Shown: piece by piece, positions 1-8,736 of the stretch
Position numbering within the stretch: the first letter of the stretch is position 1
Layout: each line of letters opens with the position of its first letter
Source of the DNA: Acidimicrobiia bacterium
GTDB lineage: Bacteria; Actinomycetota; Acidimicrobiia; Spongiisociales; ZC4RG35
Direction of reading: 5' to 3'
DNA length: 9,845 nucleotides
Assembly: GCA_025929005.1 (NCBI GenBank)
Contig: JAICND010000027.1
Coordinates: forward strand, 1-9,845
Translations under genes and position numbers: made by a program
The notes under the pieces: model-generated
What the model saw: only the letters and a program-made list of their open reading frames with translations
What the model was told of the DNA's origin: nothing
Database searches by the model: none

Positions 1-1079
1 CCAAACGCTCCTCCCAGAACTCGAAGTTGGGCGACGGCGATCGGTGCCGAAGTCTCGTAGAGATGGTCGATGATCGAGCCGGCCCGATCGATGTCAAAGT
101 CATCAAGGAAGAACGACCAGGCGGCTTCTTCTTGAATCGGAGGGCCGCCCTCGGTGAACTGAAAGATCTCTGGGTAACTCATCGGACCGACCATGTCGAC
201 GAGGGGGGTGGCAAGGGCGCGGAAGGGCGCGACGGACTTCTCGCCTTGCTCGATGTCACCGGCATGAGCCAGGAGGAGCATCACGATGGGCCGACCTATG
301 TGTTCGTCGGACAGCCCGGGCATCTCGGGCGGGGCCAACATCACATTGGCGATGGTCGACAATTCGTCGGGTGCGGCGTCGGCTTCGGCGATGAGTCCGC
401 TGATGAGATCGGGGGTGGCGGGAAGGATCAACATCCCTCCGACGATCATGTCGACGGGGTGGAGCCTCAAGTGGAAACGGGTGGCAACGCCAAAATTCCC
501 GCCCCCGCCACGTAGGGCCCAGAAGAGTTCGGCATCTGTGTCAGTGGTAACCCGGATGAGGGAACCGTCCGCCGTGATCAAATCCGCCCCGAGAAGACTG
601 TCGAGGGTCAGCCCGTGCTTGCGTACCAGGTAACCAATCCCTCCGCCGAGAGTCAGGCCACCAATGCCGACAGAACCCGTGTCACCGAACGGCGTGGCAA
701 GACCTGACCCTCCAACGGCGCTCGTGTACTGGCCCGCTGTCAATCCGGGTTGCGCCCAGGCGGTCTTCTCCGTCGCGTTCAAGTCCAAAGCCGTCAACGA
801 GGAGAGATCGAGCAGGATTCCTCCTTCGGTCGTCCCGTGTCCGGCAGGGCTGTGGCCGCCGCTGCGCACGGCCAACTCCAGTCCTGTGGCGGCTGCCAAC
901 CGGACGACCGCTGTTACGTCTGACTCGAGCGCGGGTCGAACAATGACTTCCGGCCGGCGGTCGTAGAAACCATAGAAGACCCTGCGGGCCTGCTCGTAAA
1001 CGGGATCCTGGGGCGTGATCACGGCACCCACGATTGTTCCTCGTAGGTGGTTGATCACACCATGGGTGTCCTTCACCAT
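1..1079 (-). CDS. FAD-linked oxidoreductase, berberine-bridge/PCMH type (C-terminal part missing)
   Basis: Flavin oxidase of the FAD_binding_4 family; the substrate cannot be told from sequence. The visible 359 residues start at ATG 1079 (MVKDTHGVIN), with a weak GGAA-type ribosome site upstream, and run off the left edge. The FAD domain shows VRSGGHS at residues 71-77, where H76 is the usual 8-alpha histidyl-FAD attachment site, then GDTGSVGIGGLTLGGGIG (132-149) and RGGGGNFGV (190-198), both hallmarks of the family. The Cys used for a second flavin bond in bicovalent berberine-bridge enzymes is replaced (T134 by my alignment), so a single covalent link is predicted. The last visible residues, QLRVLGGAF, belong to the substrate domain; about 100 residues including the BBE tail should lie outside the window. 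It sits 28 nt downstream of the VOC gene on the same strand, so the two are probably co-transcribed. Family assignment is secure; function is not. Confidence 0.93.
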   Translation of the reverse strand, partial: MVKDTHGVINHLRGTIVGAVITPQDPVYEQARRVFYGFYDRRPEVIVRPALESDVTAVVRLAAATGLELAVRSGGHSPAGHGTTEGGILLDLSSLTALDLNATEKTAWAQPGLTAGQYTSAVGGSGLATPFGDTGSVGIGGLTLGGGIGYLVRKHGLTLDSLLGADLITADGSLIRVTTDTDAELFWALRGGGGNFGVATRFHLRLHPVDMIVGGMLILPATPDLISGLIAEADAAPDELSTIANVMLAPPEMPGLSDEHIGRPIVMLLLAHAGDIEQGEKSVAPFRALATPLVDMVGPMSYPEIFQFTEGGPPIQEEAAWSFFLDDFDIDRAGSIIDHLYETSAPIAVAQLRVLGGAF

Positions 1080-1107
1080 ACGAGACCGTTCCGATCCCAA
1101 ACTCGTA

Positions 1108-1467
1108 TCAGCCCTCCATCGGGCTCATCAGCTGGAAGTAGTTGTCGTCGGGGTCAGACAATGTGGCAATCCATCCGAGGGGTGAGTCACCGATTTGATA
1201 TGGCTCCCGGACCACTATTGCTCCCGCTGCTTTGAGCCGGTCGAATTCACTCTCGACGTCAGGGGTCTCGATGTTCCAGATGATCCGTCCGGGGTGGGTG
1301 TTCTTGCCGTGGACCTGATCGTGCGGCCCGACTGTCACCCAACCGGAGCCGATCTGCCAGCCCGTGAAGTCATCGGCGTCCCAGCCCGGCTCGCCGAAGA
1401 GTTTCGTGTAATAGTCGACCAGTTTCTGAGGGTTCTCTGAACCGATGAGAATGCTGTTGAGGTTCAT
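1108..1467 (-). CDS. VOC-family (glyoxalase/bleomycin-resistance fold) protein
   Basis: A 119-residue single-module VOC protein. Start chosen at ATG 1467 (MNLNSILIGS) because AAGGAGG lies 4 nt upstream; the frame stays open further upstream but those residues look non-coding. The N-terminal half has the strand-helix pattern typical of the fold (NPQKLVDYYTKLFGEPGW, 12-29). The C-terminal half carries IIWNIETPDVESEFDRLKAAGA (split as IIWNIETPD at 62-70 and a helix to 82) and ends in ATLSDPDDNYFQLMSP (101-116), the classic closing strand. The metal-binding His/Glu set of glyoxalase I is not obvious: the first strand has no His, and the usual terminal Glu position reads Gln in YFQL. It may therefore be a non-metal binder or act on an unknown small molecule. 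It is the first gene of a two-gene minus-strand unit with the downstream FAD oxidoreductase and is divergent from the transporter at 1536. Family is clear, substrate unknown. Confidence 0.9.
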   Translation of the reverse strand: MNLNSILIGSENPQKLVDYYTKLFGEPGWDADDFTGWQIGSGWVTVGPHDQVHGKNTHPGRIIWNIETPDVESEFDRLKAAGAIVVREPYQIGDSPLGWIATLSDPDDNYFQLMSPMEG

Positions 1468-1535
1468 GCCGCCTCCTTGCTCGTGTTTAGCCATGATGGT
1501 CCTATTGCGGACGTAGCCGAGCGAAAGAGCATGAC
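1468..1535. promoter_or_regulatory. Divergent intergenic region with a short inverted repeat
   Basis: This 68-bp gap separates the divergently transcribed VOC gene and the transporter, so it should hold both promoters. It contains the inverted repeat GTCC-TATTGC-GGAC (1499-1512), roughly central, 23 bp before the proposed transporter start and 31 bp before the VOC start. I cannot assign convincing -35/-10 boxes on either strand. The repeat arms are only 4 bp, so its role as an operator is a guess. The VOC ribosome site (AAGGAGG on the minus strand) lies at its left end. Confidence 0.35.
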
Positions 1536-2405
1536 TTGAGCCCGAACGATCAGACCTCGACTCATCCGATGGTGGGGGTTGATAGCTTCTCTCCGGCCGA
1601 GATCGCACGCATGGTCGACACCCGGGGAGCGACCAAGGCCGCCGCTCCGGTCGTCACCACTCTCGTGCTCGGCGTCGTGGCGGGGGCCTTCATAGCACTC
1701 GGTGCGGTGCTGGCGACCGTCGTCAACACGGGATCGACTCTGGGAATAGGTCCCACACGGCTACTGGCGGGGGCAGCCTTCTCTCTGGGTCTGATCCTGG
1801 TGATCGTGGGCGGTGCGGAGCTATTTACCGGCAACAACCTGTTGATGATGAGTTGGGTGAGCCGCCAGATCACCCTTGCCAGCTTGCTCCGAAACTGGTT
1901 GTTGGTGTACATCGGTAACGCGGTTGGAGCGGTGTCGGTGGCCCTGCTTGTCTTCGCGGCCGATTGGTGGAACCTGGCCGACCATTCGATTGGCGCCACG
2001 GCCCTATCGATCGCAGCGGGCAAATCGGGTCTCTCGTTCGAGGTGGCCTTCGTCAGGGGCATCCTTGCCAATGCCCTCGTGTGTCTGGCCGTGTGGTTGG
2101 CGACCGCGGGTCGCAGTGTCACCGATAAGGTACTGGCGATCGTCTTTCCGATTACGGCCTTCGTGGCGGCCGGGTTCGAGCACAGCATCGCCAACATGTA
2201 CTTCATCCCGGTCGGATTGCTGCTGTCTGGCCAGCCGGAGGTGCTGGCGGCAGCGAACCTCTCGCCCGCTGCGGTGGCCGGCCTCGATTGGAGCGGGATG
2301 CTCACCAACATCGCCGCGGCCACACTGGGCAACATCGTGGGCGGAGCCGGCTTGGTCGGGGTCGTCTACTGGTTCGTATACCTGCGAGGTCGATCGACTA
2401 GCTGA
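1536..2405 (+). CDS. Formate/nitrite transporter (FNT/FocA-NirC) family channel
   Basis: Integral membrane pentameric channel of the FNT family, which passes formate, nitrite or hydrosulfide across the cytoplasmic membrane. The 289 residues match the family length of about 270-290 and show six hydrophobic spans. Signature stretches are GGAELFTGNNLLM (92-104, with the omega-loop Thr T98), RNWLLVYIGNAVGA (119-132), VRGILANALVCLAVWLA (173-189), and AGFEHSIANMYFIP (212-225), where H216 is the central pore histidine. The start is uncertain: TTG 1536 has a purine-rich GAAAGAG about 8 nt upstream, while ATG 1569 (MVGVDSFSP) is also possible and would remove 11 residues. The gene is divergent from the VOC gene and converges on the zinc-ribbon gene with a 9-nt gap. 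Nearby nifJ makes formate plausible, but no pyruvate formate-lyase or nitrite reductase is visible, so the substrate stays open. An antisense frame here is a shadow. Confidence 0.95.
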   Translation: MSPNDQTSTHPMVGVDSFSPAEIARMVDTRGATKAAAPVVTTLVLGVVAGAFIALGAVLATVVNTGSTLGIGPTRLLAGAAFSLGLILVIVGGAELFTGNNLLMMSWVSRQITLASLLRNWLLVYIGNAVGAVSVALLVFAADWWNLADHSIGATALSIAAGKSGLSFEVAFVRGILANALVCLAVWLATAGRSVTDKVLAIVFPITAFVAAGFEHSIANMYFIPVGLLLSGQPEVLAAANLSPAAVAGLDWSGMLTNIAAATLGNIVGGAGLVGVVYWFVYLRGRSTS

Positions 2406-2414
2406 ATCTGCGGG

Positions 2415-2690
2415 TCAGACCGGGGCGAAGACATCATGGATGTGGGTTCCGCAGAACTGACAATGGTCTGTAGTGACAGCGGCTCCGCAGTTCGCGCAGG
2501 CAACCAGGTGAACATGACGGTGGTCGAGCCGTCCATCCGAGAGGTCGATCTCGTTGATGCGGTCGAGCAGCTCCGCCTCGGTGTGGCCGTGATCCAACAG
2601 GAAAGACCAGAGTGCTTCGGTCACCAATGTCAGGTAATCGAGCCGATGCCGAAGGTCATCCATTCCTTCGATGCTGCCGTGCGATTCCAT
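2415..2690 (-). CDS. Small zinc-ribbon protein of unknown function
   Basis: A 91-residue cytosolic protein. Start set at ATG 2690 (MESHGSIEG) because AAGGAGG stands 5 nt upstream; the frame is open for 12 more codons but lacks such a site. The N-terminal half is predicted helical (DDLRHRLDYLTLVTEALWSFLLDH split over residues 11-34), followed by an acidic stretch with EIDLSDGRLDHR (47-58). The C-terminal half holds a four-cysteine ribbon, CANC at 65-68 and CQFC at 77-80 (CxxC-x8-CxxC), which should bind one zinc. From memory, the helical 'EALW...EIDL.DGR.D' block followed by a ribbon recurs in uncharacterised bacterial proteins; I know no function. It is the last gene downstream of nifJ and the DHOD-like gene, with its own strong ribosome site after an 86-nt gap, so it is probably part of the same transcript or expressed from a local promoter. 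It could be a small regulator or scaffold; that is inference. Confidence 0.85.
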   Translation of the reverse strand: MESHGSIEGMDDLRHRLDYLTLVTEALWSFLLDHGHTEAELLDRINEIDLSDGRLDHRHVHLVACANCGAAVTTDHCQFCGTHIHDVFAPV

Positions 2691-2709
2691 GGCGCCCTCC
2701 TTGCCAAGC

Positions 2710-2722
2710 CCCCGTATCGGGG
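2710..2722 (-). other. Short perfect GC hairpin upstream of the zinc-ribbon gene
   Basis: CCCCG-ATA-CGGGG on the minus strand, a 5-bp perfect stem with a 3-nt loop, sits about 8 nt before the AAGGAGG ribosome site of the zinc-ribbon gene. There is no following T-run, so it is a poor intrinsic terminator. It could shape the mRNA leader or mark an end point within the operon. A second weak stem-loop, CCCT-GGTGAG-AGGG, overlaps the stop codon of the DHOD-like gene just upstream. Either could be chance in GC-rich DNA. Confidence 0.3.
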
Positions 2723-2776
2723 TCAACCTTCATGCTGGCCGTTGATGACCGTCTCCAACAGAGGCGAACTACCCTC

Positions 2777-3795
2777 TCACCAGGGAGGCGAATAGGAAAC
2801 GAGGGTCTGCATGTAGTTGGCCCGTTCGTATGCCAAAGGATTGGATACCGACTTCTGGCTGAGTGATCCTTTGGCTTGAGCGAGTGACTCGTAGCCACGC
2901 TCCTGGAGCCACGATCTGAGTCCATCAACTGTCTGGGCGAGTCGGGCCGGGCCATGTCGCAGGAGGCCCGACGCCATCATCGTCACGTCGGCCCCGGCCA
3001 GGACCAGTTTGATCACCTCCTCGGGCCCGTCGACTCCTGTGGTGGCAGCCAAAGAGCAAGCCACATTTCCGTGCAGGATCGCCATCCACCGCAGCACCAA
3101 CCTCAATTCGGCCGGGGTTGAGAGCACTAGGTTGGGGACGACTTCCATCCTCTCGAGGTCAATGTCGGGTTGGTAGAACCTGTTGAAGAGGACGAGGCCG
3201 TCGGCGCCGACTTCGACCAATCGCCTGGCCATGTGGGCAGTGGAGGAGAAGAAGGGCCCGAGCTTGATTGCGAGCGGGACGGTGACCGCTTCTCTGACCG
3301 TCTGCACCAGCTGCAGGTATCGATACTCGATTGCTCCGGATGACACCTCGGGGTCGGCCGCGATCAGGTAGATGTTGAGTTCGAGCGCGTCGACCCCGGC
3401 GTCTTCCAGGACTTTGGCGTAGAGAGTCCAGCCTCCCCTGCTGGTTCCGTTGAGGCTGGCGATCACGGGCACTTTCAGCTCACGTTTGGCGGCTCGAATC
3501 AGTTCGAGATATGGGCCGGGACCGCTGTTGTACTCCTCCATCTCCGGCCAGAAGCCGGTGGTGGCCTCCTGGAACGACCCCGAAGACCACTCACGGCCGT
3601 GAAACATGGCCATGGCTTCGTGCTCCAGTTGCTCCTCGAACAATGAGGGCAGAACGACGGCCGCGGCCCCGGCTTCCGTCAGGGTGTGGAGGTGATCGAT
3701 GTCCCCGGTCAGTGGCGAGGCCGAAGGAACCACCGGATGGGCAAGATCGAGTCCGAGATACCGGGTAGATAGATCGAAGGTGTTCGGCTCGATTG

Positions 3796-3799
<4 letters not shown>
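2777..3799 (-). CDS. Dihydroorotate dehydrogenase-like FMN-type TIM-barrel protein, NifJ-linked
   Basis: A 340-residue protein of the dihydroorotate dehydrogenase-like family often found next to nifJ. ATG 3799 overlaps the nifJ stop by 4 nt (ATGA), with GAGG about 5 nt before it inside the nifJ end. Barrel landmarks: YLGLDLAHPVVPSASPLTG at 14-32 (N-terminal strand), PVIASLNGTSRGGW at 111-124, ALELNIYLIAADPE at 138-151, PLAIKLGPFF at 175-184 (K179 matches the FMN-contacting Lys), and VACSLAATTGVDGPEEVIK (246-264) then MMASGLLRHG (274-283) for the phosphate end. In true class 1 PyrD the third block reads LN.SCPN with the catalytic Cys; here it is LNIYLIAAD, so neither Cys nor an obvious Ser base is present. 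It is therefore unlikely to make orotate. The family often carries this annotation without biochemical support. Co-translation with nifJ points to pyruvate/ferredoxin metabolism, but its reaction is unknown. Confidence 0.92.
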
Positions 3800-7388
<3,589 letters not shown>

Positions 7389-7392
<4 letters not shown>

Positions 7393-8069
7393 AAGACGAC
7401 CGACTCTTGCGGGATCGACGTCGTCAGAGTCGGGAACTGTTCGGCCCGGGATTTGATGGTGAGCAACATCTTGCGGGTCATCAACATCGTGATCGGGTCC
7501 AGGAGTTGGCTGAACAGTCGTCCGACGGCGCCGGCCAGTCCGGGGTTGATGGCGTCGCGGCCTCGAGAAAGGAGCCGGCAACGGGTCTCGCCCTGGGGAA
7601 TGAGGTGGAAAGACCACACGGCATTCCACGGGTGCTCCGGAGGCGACTGTCTCAAGACCAGCACACGCCCCGGTTCGATCAAGTCAACGGGAAGGCTGTA
7701 GCCCTTTTTCAGCCCCATCCACCCTGGTCTGACTAGAACTACCCGATCGCCTTCACGCAACCTCCATGCGGGGTTGATCTCGGTCGCCGAGTGAATGTCG
7801 AGCCCGATCAGGTTTTCGAGCCAGTCGTAGCTATACATCCCGCCTCTGTCCTGACCGATCTGGGCGAGCCAGGGCCACACCTCCTCAGCTGGGGCATCGA
7901 CGGTGATTGCCCTGGTCGTGACGCCGGCTGGGTCTGGGACGAACTCGTCCCCTGGCAGAGTCTGGGCAATCTCGGCAGCGGTGGCTCCCCAGTTTCTCCA
8001 GCGAAGGCGGGCAAGAAACAGAGCCGACGCCGCGACTATCGCAATTGCAGTCCATGCGAAAGGTCCCAT
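7389..8069 (-). CDS. SRPBCC-fold protein with N-terminal membrane anchor
   Basis: A 226-residue protein. ATG 8069 has AGGAG 7 nt upstream. Residues 5-20 (AWTAIAIVAASALFLA) form a membrane span followed by Arg-rich RLRWRNW, which predicts a single N-terminal anchor with the rest in the cytoplasm. Residues ~50-170 look like a START/SRPBCC (polyketide cyclase-like) ligand-binding fold: TTRAITVDAPAEEVWPWLAQ (51-70) is the typical first strand and helix, then GGMYSYDWLENLIG (76-89), the loop LREGDRVVL (104-112), and VWSFHLIPQGETRCRLLSRG (151-170) as closing strands. The C-terminal helix follows (RLFSQLLDPITMLMTRKMLL, 184-203). The MYSYDWLEN block recurs in uncharacterised actinobacterial relatives as far as I recall. 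The stop overlaps the nifJ start by 4 nt, so it is the leading gene of a translationally coupled SRPBCC-nifJ-DHOD-like unit. Ligand unknown; a lipid or hydrophobic cofactor is possible but not shown. Confidence 0.9.
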
Positions 8070-8201
8070 GAATCACTCCTGATCGATCTTGTCTCTGAGT
8101 GTCCCCGCCTGCCCCCAGTGGGACTAGGGCCAATAGTCATCGGGGCTCGGGGCAAACGTCCGACAAGGCGACCGAGGCTTGTCCACGGGTTATCTGGCGT
8201 C
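8070..8201 (-). promoter_or_regulatory. Upstream region of the SRPBCC-nifJ unit, with palindrome GACTA-N7-TAGTC
   Basis: This 132-bp spacer is the largest on the main strand and a likely promoter site for the nifJ unit. It contains a perfect 5-bp inverted repeat GACTA-GGGCCAA-TAGTC (8122-8138), 53-69 bp before the SRPBCC start. The left arm lies in GGGACTA (8120-8126), which matches one half of the actinobacterial hypoxia (DosR/DevR) consensus TTSGGGACTWWAGTCCCSAA; the other half is degenerate. A second half-site, TCGGGACT on the minus strand (8204-8211), overlaps the end of the preceding membrane-protein gene. Clear -35/-10 boxes are not evident. No terminator with a T-run is visible after the upstream gene, so read-through is possible. 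Regulation by oxygen is inference. Confidence 0.35.
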
Positions 8202-8663
8202 TCAGTCCCGACTAGAACTGAGTTTCACCCTTTGGGGGACCAGCTTGAAGAGCTCGGTGATGGTGCCCAGGGCCAGACCGACCATGGCGAGGATGATCAC
8301 CAACCGGACTAATGGAGCCCAATCGAATTCATAGGTGGAGAAGTCGAACGGAAACACCTGGTACATGCGGACGGTCACCAAGGCGCTGATGAGGTTCAAA
8401 CCGATCTGACTCAATGATCGGAACCAGACCGGGTTGTAGCCGAGCCAAACAAGGTTGATGAGGATCGTGGCGACGAGCGAGACGTTGATGAGCCACAACA
8501 GCGGTCCGAAGTCGGCTGTCAGGAAACGAAACCAATCCCAGCTGAGGAGATTGTTGATCACAAACAGCATGACCAGGTTGACCACTACGGCGGCGGTATA
8601 ACTGGTCTTGCGGACCGTCGGTCCGCTCTTGGCGGCCAGGAGTTGAGGGGCGGGTGAAGTCAT
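8202..8663 (-). CDS. Four-helix integral membrane protein of unknown function
   Basis: A 153-residue protein. ATG 8663 (MTSPAPQLL) has AAAGGA 6 nt upstream. After a short polar N-terminus, four hydrophobic spans are visible at about residues 23-41, 53-75, 84-105 and 116-140, and the tail ends in KLVPQRVKLSSSRD. The basic residues near the ends (TVRKTS at 16-21, KLVPQRVK at 140-147) favour both termini in the cytoplasm. A conserved-looking loop, LGYNPVWFRSLSQIGLNL (74-91), joins spans two and three. I see no cofactor ligands, transporter signature or catalytic motif. It lies 73 nt downstream of the multicopper oxidase on the same strand and 132 nt upstream of the SRPBCC gene, so it could belong with either. 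Base composition matches its neighbours. I do not recognise a named family. Confidence 0.85.
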   Translation of the reverse strand: MTSPAPQLLAAKSGPTVRKTSYTAAVVVNLVMLFVINNLLSWDWFRFLTADFGPLLWLINVSLVATILINLVWLGYNPVWFRSLSQIGLNLISALVTVRMYQVFPFDFSTYEFDWAPLVRLVIILAMVGLALGTITELFKLVPQRVKLSSSRD

Positions 8664-8695
8664 CGCTGATCCTTTCGCAACGTCATGCGATCGTC

Positions 8696-8723
8696 GCGCC
8701 TCATTGGGCGCTTGCCAGAGGCA
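8696..8723 (-). terminator. Tandem small hairpins after the multicopper oxidase gene (weak)
   Basis: Reading the minus strand, TGCC-TCT-GGCA (8723-8713) is followed, one base pair from overlap, by GCGCC-CAATGA-GGCGC (8711-8696). The first begins about 13 nt after the oxidase stop codon. There is no U-tract, so a classical intrinsic terminator is unlikely; an RNA-stabilising or attenuating element is possible. Short stems like these also arise by chance in GC-rich sequence. Confidence 0.22.
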
Positions 8724-8736
8724 TTGGTCCTGTTGG

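Noticed and set aside
1468..1608. Longer VOC protein starting at 1608
   Set aside because: It would overlap the transporter start, and the strong AAGGAGG stands before ATG 1467 where the VOC fold begins.
1562..2335. Long minus-strand open frame (257 codons) opposite the transporter
   Set aside because: The plus-strand frame shows FNT signatures throughout; the antisense product is low-complexity Ala/Thr/Pro/Arg typical of mirror frames in GC-rich genes.
7393..7629. N-terminal extension of NifJ by 79 residues
   Set aside because: The extra part is Pro/Arg-rich, out of frame over the SRPBCC gene, and absent from the family; NifJ proteins begin close to VTIDGNEAA, as at ATG 7392.
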